Assembly (NCBI GenBank): GCA_052033935.1 | Contig: JBPOJE010000012.1 | Location: 1 to 64,000 of the forward strand | Direction of reading: 5' to 3' | DNA length: 64,000 nt | Source of the DNA: JAGVUD01 sp052033935 | GTDB lineage: Bacteria; Armatimonadota; UBA5829; DSUL01 | Part shown: in pieces, positions 18,128 to 27,600 of the stretch | Position numbering within the stretch: the stretch's first letter is position 1 | Layout: each line of letters starts with the position of its first letter | Position numbers and translations under genes: made by a program | Notes under the pieces: generated by a model | The model's database searches: none | What the model saw: only the letters and a program-made list of their open reading frames with translations | Told to the model about the DNA's origin: nothing

Positions 18128-19459
18128 ATGTGCAGAGCTTTGTTCGCCGCGCTTTTCGCGGTAATTGTCGCTTCGGCGGCCTCAGCCGCCATCGTCGTGC
18201 CGGGCGCCGACGGGTCGGACGGGGCGTTTGCTCCGACCGCCAACTACGTCTTCGATCTGGCCCAGGCCGCGACGGCTCAGTGGGACACCGCAAGCCCCAA
18301 CCCGGGCTACGGGGTGTACGACCCGGTGAAGTGGGCCGTCGTCTTCAAGTTCGCCAGCGTCAACATCCCCGCGGGTGTCACGGTCACGTTCAAGAACCAC
18401 CCGTCGTATGCGCCCGTCGTGTGGCTGGTGCAGGGCGATGTCACCATCGCGGGAACGGTCAGCCTGAACGGGCAGAAGGGCCACCGCTATACCGAACCGA
18501 CATTTCAGTCGGAGCCCGGGCCGGGAGGCTTCAGGGGCGGCCATGCGGGGAGAAATGGAGGAACCGCGGCGAGCGGCGGCCTTGGTCCAGGAGGCGCAGG
18601 GCTCAATCGCTGGACTAGCAACAACGACGCGCCGGGCACCGGTGGTTCATACTACAGCCAGGGCCAGACTCAGAAGGCTGGCCCCACGCGGCCAGGGCCG
18701 GTATACGGCAGCGCCTCTATCTGCCCGCTTATTGGAGGGTCCGGAGGTGCTGGCTCCTTACATGGCGATGGGGCTGGTGGCGGTGCAGGCGGCGGCGCCA
18801 TTCTCGTTGCCGCGCAGGGGGTGGTTTCGTTGAGCGGAAGCCTTGTCGCAAACGGGGGTGACGCGTACACGGATATCAACTGGGAAAGGCACGGCGGCTG
18901 CGGAAGCGGCGGCGCAATCAGGATCATCGCAGATGTCGCCAACGTTTCGGGGACCCTGGCCGCCAGGGGTGGGACCTCTTCAGACTATGACGGCGGTGCG
19001 GGGCGCATCCGCATCGAGCGCAACGGTGGTTCGGCCATAGCCTCCGACCCGCCTGCGTCCATCGTCTCTCCGTCCTCGCCGCCGAAGATCTGGCCGTACG
19101 ACGACGACCCCCGCATCGCTGTTGTGTCGCTGGGCGGCGCTCCCGTCCCGGCCGACCCGAAGACCGATCCGGTCTATGGCGGCGCCGCCGATGTGTACTT
19201 CGAGCAGGCAGGCGCCCGCGAGATCGTCATAGACGCGTACAACATCCCGCTCAACTGGAAAATGCGCGTGCGCATGGTGCCGCGCAGCGGGTACGACACC
19301 ATAACGGAGGCCGTGCCTTCCGGAGGCGATGCCGTGCACTCCACCTGGAAAGCGACCATAGACATCAGACATCCCGGACAAGCTTTCGGACATTCAGGTC
19401 CGGGCGAGCGCTCTGTAGGGGTAACGGACGACGCTCAGGCTTCGGCAGGAAGCCTGTGA
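18128..19459 (+). CDS. Secreted glycine-rich surface protein, probable frameshift at its end
   Basis: A 443-residue protein with a signal peptide (LFAALFAVIVASAASAA) and a GGAGGGG Shine-Dalgarno. The middle (about residues 130-300) is glycine-rich with short repeating turns (GPGGFRGGHAGRNGG, GGSGGAGSLHGDGAGGGAGG), suggesting a stacked beta or polyglycine-like surface structure; no enzyme motif is seen. Near the end the bases GACATC occur twice, 7 bases apart (19361-19366, 19368-19373). Removing one 7-base unit would give the ending IDIPDKLSDIQVRASAL and a stop at 19416-19418. The present frame instead runs on to 19459, overlapping the next start. Likely an envelope or matrix protein made with the giant protein downstream. 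Confidence 0.7.
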   Translation: MCRALFAALFAVIVASAASAAIVVPGADGSDGAFAPTANYVFDLAQAATAQWDTASPNPGYGVYDPVKWAVVFKFASVNIPAGVTVTFKNHPSYAPVVWLVQGDVTIAGTVSLNGQKGHRYTEPTFQSEPGPGGFRGGHAGRNGGTAASGGLGPGGAGLNRWTSNNDAPGTGGSYYSQGQTQKAGPTRPGPVYGSASICPLIGGSGGAGSLHGDGAGGGAGGGAILVAAQGVVSLSGSLVANGGDAYTDINWERHGGCGSGGAIRIIADVANVSGTLAARGGTSSDYDGGAGRIRIERNGGSAIASDPPASIVSPSSPPKIWPYDDDPRIAVVSLGGAPVPADPKTDPVYGGAADVYFEQAGAREIVIDAYNIPLNWKMRVRMVPRSGYDTITEAVPSGGDAVHSTWKATIDIRHPGQAFGHSGPGERSVGVTDDAQASAGSL

Positions 19460-22400
19460 AAGGTGCAGGTAAAGTGCGGCTGATCCGCCTCCTCACAAGT
19501 GCGTTGGTCTGCGCGGGCGTGGCGCTGCCCATCGGCGCCGGCGCTCAACTGCAGGATCGTGACGCTATAGCCCGTGAGTTTGCCGTGACCACCGGCGAGT
19601 CCACGTTCGACGCGGTCTCGCGCGAGTTCACCGTGACCGCCGGAAAGGGCGCGCCCGCCGACGCCGTTTCGCGTGAACTGCAGGTGCTGGTGCGGCCTCA
19701 GCTCATCACGGATGCCGTCTCGCGCGAGTTCTTGGTCAATGCGTCGGCGTACATGAACGTTGACGCAGTCGCCCGCGAGTTCGCGGTGACGGTTGCGTCG
19801 CCGTCGCCGGCGGACGCCGTCTCGCGCGAGCTGCAGGTGCTTGTGAGGCCCCAGTTGATCACCGATGCGGTTTCCCGCGAGTTCAGCGTCAACGCGTCTG
19901 CGTTCATGAACGTGGATGCCTTCACGCGTGAGTTCGCGGTGTCCGTCGCGTCGCCGCTTGTTACCGATGCCGTGTCCCGCGAGTTCAACGTCGTTGTGGG
20001 CGGCGGCGCTCCGGCCGATTCCATCGCCCGCGAGTTCGCCGTCTTCGCGGGAGCCACGCCTGACACCTTCATCACCGGCGGCCCGTCCGCCAACGGTATC
20101 GCCTGCTCTCAGCCTGTTGCCATCTCCTGGATCGGAAGCGACCCGGCGGGTTCCGCGGACGAACTCGTTTACAGTTGGCGCACAGACGGAGGAGAATGGA
20201 GCGCGTTCACCTCGGCTGTTGCTGAAAGCATCGTATATCTGACCCCGGGCCCGCATGTGTTCGAAGTGAAGGCGCGCAATGCCAGCGGTATTGAAGACCC
20301 CTCCCCGGCATCGCTCGCGTTTACGCTCAGCACGTCAAGCCCGTCGGTGTTTGATGTTGCGGCAGCGCCCGCGCCTGAGACGGTTACCATCACCTGGGTA
20401 ACGGACAAACCGGCCACCTCCCAGGTCGAGTATGGCCTGACGCCTGCTTACGGAAGCATCACGCTGGTCGAGTACGAGTGGAAGACCTCGCACAGCATCA
20501 CGCTTGCGGGCCTGACACCAGGCGCCCTCTACCACTACCGCGTCAAGTCGCGCGATGTCTGCAACCGCGAAACCGTATCGCAGGACGCTACCTTCAGAAT
20601 CCCCGGCTTCGCCGACCTTCAGGTCGTCTCCGTCTCGGCGCCCGAAGACACCATCGTCTTCGACCAGCCGACGGTCATTTCGTGGGTGGAGCGCAATGAC
20701 AGCGCCGAAGCAGCGGCATCCGGCCTGTGGATAGACCGCGTCTACCTGTCCACCGATTCTGCTCTCGGCGCGGGTGACAGGCTTCTGGGTGACCTGCGGG
20801 TTACCGATCCGCTCGGGCCCCGGGCGGAGGTCACGAGGCAGATAACCGCCACTGTGGCAAGAGGGTCCACGCCCGCCGGGCCGTACTATCTCATCGTCGT
20901 CGCCGACGCTACCGACCTGCTGGAAGAGGCCGGCTTCGAGACGAACAACACGCGCTCCGCGGCGGTCCATCTCCGCAACATCGCTGATACGACACCACCT
21001 GATACCGCCATCACCGGGGGCCCGGCGGAGGGCTCCTGCGCCGGATCGCCGTCAGTCACCTTCACCTGGACGGGCTCTGACAACGTGGCGAAGCCTGCCG
21101 AGCTTGTCTATTCGTTCCAACTCGACAGCCAGCCCTGGAGCGCCTGGTCTGGCGCTACAAGCACGAGCCCAAGCATTCCCGCGGAGGGCGCCCACGTTTT
21201 CCGCGTGAAGGCACGGGACTTCAACGACAACGAAGACCCGACGCCCGCCACGCGCACCTTCACCGTTGACCTGACGCCGCCGGAGATCAACACCATCGCG
21301 GCGGCGCCGGGCAGCGACTCGGCGCTTATCACCTGGCGCACCAGCGAGCCGGCAACGTCGCAGGTCCAGTATGGCCTGACGCCGGCCCTCGGCAGCCAGA
21401 CGGACGTTGACAACAACCTGGTGCTCGATCACTCCATCAGCCTCACAGGGCTGACGGACAACGCGGTGTACTACTTCCGCGTCGTGTCGAAGGACGCCTG
21501 CGGGCAGTCGAGCACGAGCGGCGCCAGCACATTCACCACCGGCAACGACACCACGCCGCCGGATACGGCAATCACTCAGCCGCCGGATCCCTGCGCCTCG
21601 CCCATCCGTGCCTGCTGGACCGGCACGGACAACGTTTCGGCCCCTGACGAGCTGGTTTACTCCTGGAGACTGGACGGCAATGCGTGGTCTCCCGAGTCGG
21701 CCGAAACGTGCGCTGATCTCCCCGATCTCCAAAAGGGCAAGCACACCCTCGAAGTGCGCGCTCGAGATCGGGCCGGCAATCTGGAAACGGCCAGCGCCAG
21801 CGTCGTGTTCACAGTGGACAGCGCCGCTCCCGAGATATCCAACCCGGGGGTGCAGCCCGCGGCCGGGTCGGCGATCGTCACCTTCAGCACGAGCAAGCCG
21901 TGCGATGGAGTGGTGCAGTACGGGCTGACGGAGGCGCTCGGGACGGTAAGCGGCGGAGGGACGAACTACGCGACGGATCACAGAGTGGTGCTTACCGGCC
22001 TGCAGCCGGAGACCGTTTACTTCTACCAGATCGTCGCGAAGGACATCTGCCAGCAGCAGGATCAGACTGAGATTGCGCAGTTCACCACCCTCGGAGGCCC
22101 GGATCTCGCCGTCACCGGCATCACGGCTCCTGCGCAGGCGTCCAATGGCTCTGTCGTGAGCATCGAGTGGACCGTCACCAACAGCGGAAGCGGCAGGGCC
22201 GGCGGCGGCTGGGTGGACTACGTTTACCTCTCCGAAGACAGCCAGTGCAGCGCTGATGACACGTTCCTGGGGTTCAAGGTCCACAGCGGCGGGCTGGAAC
22301 CCGCGGCGAGCTACACGCAGTCGTTGGATGTCGCCCTGCCATCGCGCCTGCTGGCGCAGGACTACTGGATCACCGTGCGCGCCAACGCAGAGGGTTCGCT

Positions 22401-24699
22401 GGACGAACTCGGCGCCGAGGCGAACAATTGCCAGCAGGACGATCAGCCCGTTCATATCCAGCTTGTCCCGCAGCCCGACCTCGTCCCGTCCGGCCTTCAG
22501 GCGCCGGCGACAGCGCTGGCGGGGAGCACGCAGACGGTCAGCTTCAAGGTAACCAACACGGGCGCCGCGTCCAACGCTTCGACCACGTGGGTGGATGCTG
22601 TCTATATCTCGCAGAGCCCCACGTTCGATGCTTCGGCTACCCGCATTGCTGTCGCGGCCAAGTCCGGGGTGGTGGCTGCGCAGGAGAGCTACACCGTCAC
22701 CGTCGAGTGCTGGATACCCGAACTGGACGCGGGGACTTACTACGTGCACGCAGTTGCCGACAGCACCGACAGGCTCTACGAGGCCGATGAGAATAACTCG
22801 GTTTCACTCCCCATGGCGGTGACGGTGGGCACTCCCGACCTCAGCATTCAGAGCATGGCGGCGCCGCCTTCCGCGGCCCCGCGGCAAGAGATTGATCTCG
22901 TGTGGACAGTCACGAATGCGGGCGCCGGCCGGGCGCAGGGTGACTGGGTGGACACGGTTTACCTCAGCACCTTCTCGGGGATCAATGCTCAGTCCGTCAA
23001 AATCGGGGACTTCCCCCGCACCGGACAGTTGGTGAGCGCCGGCAGCGCCTATCAGCAGAAAGTCAGGGTACAGCTCAACGCGCCTGGCTCTGGCAGCTAC
23101 TATCTGGTCGTTGAGGTCAACTCTGGCAAGTCCCTGCCGGAGGCAAAGACCTCCAACAATGTTCTCACGGCGCGGATTGAAACCACTACGCTCCTTAGCC
23201 TGGTGTGCGCTCCCAGCCCTCTGAATGTGACTGTGAAAGAAGGTGAGGCGGTCACGGCGGGACTCCAGCTCACCAACCTCGACGCCGTCGAGATGGGAGG
23301 CATCACGGCGGCGGTCGAGGGGCTTCCCGCGAACCTGACAGTTGTGCCCGAGGCGCCGCAGTTGCTCCAGAGCGGCGAGACGGGAGACGTGTCTCTGGCC
23401 ATTACGGCTCCCGATGGCTCGGTGAGTGGGGCCTTTAAGGTGCGGATAACCAGCGCCGGCGGAGCCGCCGCCGAGGTTGATGTGAACGTGGCGGTGACGC
23501 CTAAGCTTCCGAAGCTTGCGGCCGATCCGGGCCAGCTCGCCGCGGGCATGGTCCGCGAGCAGCACAGGCTGGTGCAGTTCGATGTCGTGAACCAGGGCGC
23601 CGCGACAGCCAGAGCGGTCCTCGTGGAGCTGCCGTCCGTGGACTGGATGTCGCTCGTGACACCGCAGGCGATGGGCGATATTGCCCCGGGCGCTTCCGCG
23701 CAGGTCACCCTGCTTCTGAAGCCGGGCTCGGCAACCGCTCTGGGCAGGCACACGGGCAACCTCGTGGTCCGGGGTGAGGGAACGTGGGTGAGCGTGCCGT
23801 TCACCTTTACCGCCAGCAGCGAAGCAAAGGGCAACCTCCGCATCACCGCCAAAGATGAGTTCAGCTACTACGCCGATGACCACCCAAATGTGGCCGGAGC
23901 GAAGGTTACCCTTGTCAACGCCTCCGACGGCACGGTCGTCCTCTCGAGCATCGGCCCGGACAAGAAGATGAAGCTCGCCGCGCCGGTGAACCTGGCAGGT
24001 GAGACGGGTGGGGACGGTGTTTTCGTCGTGGAGAACGTGCCCGAGGGTGTGTATAACCTGGAATTGACCGCCGCGGATCACTTGCCGCACAAGTCCGTGA
24101 TTCAGGTCGAACCAGGGCGAACAAAGGAAGTAACGGCCTTCCTGCCCCGCGAACTGGTGAAGTACACGTGGAAGGTCGAGCCGACGGTGATTGAAGACCG
24201 TTACGATGTGACGCTCGAAGCGACCTTCGAGACGCACGTTCCCGCGCCTGTGATGACGCTCGAGCCGCTGAACCTGAAGCTCGCCGAGCTGAACTACGAC
24301 GCGACCGGCAAGGCTGTGGTGGACTACACCGTCAGCAACCACGGGCTTATCGCGCTGTTCGACTGCACGTTCAGCATCGGAAGCCCCGATGGCTACACCT
24401 GCATGCCGCTCATCACGGATCTCGGCGTGTTGCCGGGCAACTCCTCGATTACGGTTCCGGTTGAGGTTGTGCGGTCCGGCGTGAACCTGGCTGCAAGCGG
24501 TGGAGTCTGTGCATCATCGGCTGAAGCAGAAGGCGAGTACATCTGCGATATACCGGTAAAGGCGGCGGCTCTAGGGTCGGTTGTAGGAGATGACTGCCCC
24601 GGTGGGGGTGTCATATCCGGTGGCGGTGGAGACGTTGGAGTCGGTGGGGTCGGTGGAAGGGCAGGGTTTGGACTGCTGCCAGCTCCTCTGCGTCTATGA
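19456..24699 (+). CDS. Giant multidomain surface protein, N-terminal part
   Basis: Residues 1-1747 of a secreted protein that apparently continues in another frame. An AGGAAG site precedes a GTG start; a signal peptide ends near residue 31 (LPIGAGAQ). Ten 16-17-residue DAVSREFxV repeats fill residues 36-204. Then follow alternating Ig-like units (PDTFITGGPS, DTTPPDTAITGGP, DTTPPDTAITQPP), three fibronectin-III-like units (TSQVEYGLTPAYGS, TSQVQYGLTPALGS, VVQYGLTEALGT) and four CARDB-like adhesion domains (LWIDRVYLS, GWVDYVYLS, TWVDAVYIS, DWVDTVYLS). A carboxypeptidase-regulatory-like beta unit comes near residues 1460-1560. The frame ends in a glycine run just after VVGDDCPGGGVISGGG. A secreted adhesion or matrix role is inferred from the domains. 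Confidence 0.85.
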   Translation: MKGAGKVRLIRLLTSALVCAGVALPIGAGAQLQDRDAIAREFAVTTGESTFDAVSREFTVTAGKGAPADAVSRELQVLVRPQLITDAVSREFLVNASAYMNVDAVAREFAVTVASPSPADAVSRELQVLVRPQLITDAVSREFSVNASAFMNVDAFTREFAVSVASPLVTDAVSREFNVVVGGGAPADSIAREFAVFAGATPDTFITGGPSANGIACSQPVAISWIGSDPAGSADELVYSWRTDGGEWSAFTSAVAESIVYLTPGPHVFEVKARNASGIEDPSPASLAFTLSTSSPSVFDVAAAPAPETVTITWVTDKPATSQVEYGLTPAYGSITLVEYEWKTSHSITLAGLTPGALYHYRVKSRDVCNRETVSQDATFRIPGFADLQVVSVSAPEDTIVFDQPTVISWVERNDSAEAAASGLWIDRVYLSTDSALGAGDRLLGDLRVTDPLGPRAEVTRQITATVARGSTPAGPYYLIVVADATDLLEEAGFETNNTRSAAVHLRNIADTTPPDTAITGGPAEGSCAGSPSVTFTWTGSDNVAKPAELVYSFQLDSQPWSAWSGATSTSPSIPAEGAHVFRVKARDFNDNEDPTPATRTFTVDLTPPEINTIAAAPGSDSALITWRTSEPATSQVQYGLTPALGSQTDVDNNLVLDHSISLTGLTDNAVYYFRVVSKDACGQSSTSGASTFTTGNDTTPPDTAITQPPDPCASPIRACWTGTDNVSAPDELVYSWRLDGNAWSPESAETCADLPDLQKGKHTLEVRARDRAGNLETASASVVFTVDSAAPEISNPGVQPAAGSAIVTFSTSKPCDGVVQYGLTEALGTVSGGGTNYATDHRVVLTGLQPETVYFYQIVAKDICQQQDQTEIAQFTTLGGPDLAVTGITAPAQASNGSVVSIEWTVTNSGSGRAGGGWVDYVYLSEDSQCSADDTFLGFKVHSGGLEPAASYTQSLDVALPSRLLAQDYWITVRANAEGSLDELGAEANNCQQDDQPVHIQLVPQPDLVPSGLQAPATALAGSTQTVSFKVTNTGAASNASTTWVDAVYISQSPTFDASATRIAVAAKSGVVAAQESYTVTVECWIPELDAGTYYVHAVADSTDRLYEADENNSVSLPMAVTVGTPDLSIQSMAAPPSAAPRQEIDLVWTVTNAGAGRAQGDWVDTVYLSTFSGINAQSVKIGDFPRTGQLVSAGSAYQQKVRVQLNAPGSGSYYLVVEVNSGKSLPEAKTSNNVLTARIETTTLLSLVCAPSPLNVTVKEGEAVTAGLQLTNLDAVEMGGITAAVEGLPANLTVVPEAPQLLQSGETGDVSLAITAPDGSVSGAFKVRITSAGGAAAEVDVNVAVTPKLPKLAADPGQLAAGMVREQHRLVQFDVVNQGAATARAVLVELPSVDWMSLVTPQAMGDIAPGASAQVTLLLKPGSATALGRHTGNLVVRGEGTWVSVPFTFTASSEAKGNLRITAKDEFSYYADDHPNVAGAKVTLVNASDGTVVLSSIGPDKKMKLAAPVNLAGETGGDGVFVVENVPEGVYNLELTAADHLPHKSVIQVEPGRTKEVTAFLPRELVKYTWKVEPTVIEDRYDVTLEATFETHVPAPVMTLEPLNLKLAELNYDATGKAVVDYTVSNHGLIALFDCTFSIGSPDGYTCMPLITDLGVLPGNSSITVPVEVVRSGVNLAASGGVCASSAEAEGEYICDIPVKAAALGSVVGDDCPGGGVISGGGGDVGVGGVGGRAGFGLLPAPLRL
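19561..20067 (+). repeat. Ten tandem DAVSREFxV-type coding repeats
   Basis: Ten in-frame units of 16-17 codons, each starting D-A-[VIF]-[SAT]-R-E-[FL]. A larger 153-base unit (three small units) occurs twice, starting at 19660 and 19813. The two copies of DAVSRELQVLVRPQLIT are identical in protein but differ in 8 of 17 codons, all synonymous. Confidence 0.9.
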
Positions 24700-27600
24700 A
24701 TGCGTCTTCATACCTTGCTATATTGCAGAGCCCCTCAAGGTCGGCTGGGACTGCCCCAGTGGCGAGATCGGTTGCATCGCCCGCAGCGTTGGCAGCAGGG
24801 CACTGGACATACTCCAATGCGCTGGAGAGACCGTGTTGGAGTATTTCGTTCCGGAGGCGAGCGTTCTGCTGAAGGCCGTGTGTATCGCCGAGTGCTTCAG
24901 GGACAGCGAACAGTGCATCTCCGGGGCCGCTGGAGGAGGTGGGGGCCCATGGGCGCTCAGTTCGGTGAATTCCCAAGTGTCTGGGCTGAAGCTTGCGTTT
25001 GAGATCGAAGCCGAGCGCGTTAAGGTCTTGAGCGCACCCTGGGACCTTCTGTTTGGCGATCCCGATGTCTTTGCAGCTTTGGGAGAGCCCCAGCCGGCCG
25101 CGTTCACCGGCTTCTTCGTTCAGTGGGGGAGTTCCGCAGCAATGGAATCGGATGGTGGGCTTACCATCACGGCGAGCGAGCGTCAGCGTATCCTCCAGCG
25201 CCTCGGCTCGGACGATACGTTGCCACATTCCAAGCTATTGCGATTCCTGGATAGATGGAACAGGACAGTCGACTATTGGAACCGGGGCTGGAAGGAGCCT
25301 GGCCAGGTGCCGGACGGCTTTTCCCTGGACTTCATGTCGGCAACAGCGTTTCACCAAGCTTCGTTGGCAGCAAACGCCTTTATTCGGGCGGTAGAGGCAG
25401 GGGGCTATTCCTCCTTAGACGGCCCACTTACTCAGGCGGCGCGGGCCTTGGAGTTGGCGGTGAACGGAAAGTTCGTACAGGAATCCGGTGTCTGTGCGCG
25501 CGTCAAGATCCAGATTGACCAACGCGTTGCCATCGCGCGCAACGCGTTCAAGGCCACGCTGGAGATAGACAATGCCCCGCAGAACGTGGACCTGACAGGT
25601 GTCGCAGTGACTCTGGACACTCGAGGTCCCGATGGGCAGGATGCCAGCGATGCCTTCCAGGTCCGGCCCCCGGAACTGACGAACATATCAGACATCAATG
25701 GCGGCGGGACCATAGCGTCCGGGAGTGTTGCCAGCGCGGTCTGGACTATAGTGCCCACCCGCGACGCAGCGCCGACTGAGGACGTGGAATACACAATCGG
25801 TGGAACGCTGATGTACAGGCAGGGGGATCAGACGATCACCATTCCGCTCCTTGCCACACCCATCACCGTCAAGCCCGATCCTCTGCTGAAACTCATCTAC
25901 TTCCTGCCAAAGGACGTGTACTCCGACGACCCGTTTACTCCGCAGATAGAGCCCGCCGAGCCTTTCCCGCTCGGGCTGCTCGTGAAGAACGACGGCTTCG
26001 GCGAGTGCCTGAACATGACCGTCTCTTCGTCGCAGCCGAGGATTGTCGAGAACGACAAGGGCCTGCTCATTGACTTCGCGATCATTGGGTCCCAAGTGAA
26101 CAACCGGCAGGTTTCTCCGTCGCTCGACGTCAACTTCGGGAAGATTCCGGCGCTTGGCAGCGGTGTCGCCCGGTGGTTTATGACAACGTCACTGCAGGGC
26201 CGTTTCGTTGACTTCACCGCGAAGCTGAAACACATTGACGGGCTCGGCAATCCGCGGCTGTCGCTGATAGACACAGTCGAGACAAACCTGCTCGTGCACA
26301 GTGTCCGGATTCAGGACCCGGACGACGGCGTTCCCGATTTCCTCGGGCGCCCTGGCTTCACGATCGAAGGCCCGCTTTACGAGCAGGCCATCCCGACGCG
26401 TGTCTGGAGCAGTGACGGGTCGGTGGCAGACGTGACGGCTTGCGAGGGAACTGCTGGCGGCGCTGTGGGCCCGGGCGCTTGGGAGACTTCACTCACCTGC
26501 AATCCCGCAAGCGGTTTCTGCTACATTCGGGCCGATGAGCCCGGGTTTGAGAAGTATAAGCTGGCGCGCGTGGTGCGTTCGGACGGCAAGGCGATCATGC
26601 TGGATGAGAACGCATGGACGACGCACCGCACTATCCGCCTTGTGGGCCAGCCCGTGCGCCGGGAGCACAAGGTGCACATCTTCGACCGTGATTCCACGGG
26701 CAGCTACACGCTCTACTACGAGAGCTTCAGCTCCGGTGCCGAAACTATAGGCGAGCTCAAACTGCTTCCGAACGGCACGGCGGTCAAACTCGGGGGGAAC
26801 TCTGGAGTGCCGGTCACAGCCCAGTTTGCTGACTGCTTCTACGTCGAGGCTGCCGACAGGTCGTCCGGTATCAAGGTGGTGGGCAAGTCTGCACTTGAAG
26901 GAACACGCGTTTCGATAGATGGCACAATGGCAACGGGAGACAACGGCGAGCGGCACATCGTGGCATCGAGCGTGGTGCAGAGAACGAGCGGCGGTGTGCC
27001 TCCAGTTTCCTTGACCATGAGAACCCTGTATGGCGGTGGGGCCAGCAGCGGCGATGGCCAGCGAGGCTTCGAGGGTGGGGCGGGCGTCAACACCATCGGG
27101 CTGTTTGTCCAACTGCTTGGCACGGTAACCGAGGTGGGTGACGGCTATGCTGTCATAGACGATGGGTCGGGCCCAAAGACAGCGAAGCTTGAGATACCCG
27201 CCGGGTCGTCCGTGTTGAAGGTGGGGGACTTCATCAGAGTGGTTGGCGTGGTGTCGTGCGAGAAGCGCGGGGAGTCCCTGTATCCGCTGATCAGAATCCG
27301 GCGGCCTTCGGACATTCGCAACGAGACCTCCGGGCCTCAGATCGCCGATCTGCGCGTCGAGGATGTGACCGCGACCTCGGCCGTCGTGAAGTTCAACACC
27401 GACGTTGTCTGTCAGGGCTTCGTGCACATTGGCGAGAATCCTGGTGATTACACGCGCACCGTGGATGGCGCCATGTTTGTCAACGGCCATGCCATCGCTG
27501 TGGACGAGCTTGTCAGCGGTAAGACCTACTACTACAAGGTGACAGCCAGGAAAGTGCAGGATCCGTATATATCAGAGAGCGCCGAGCAGAGCTTCAAGAC

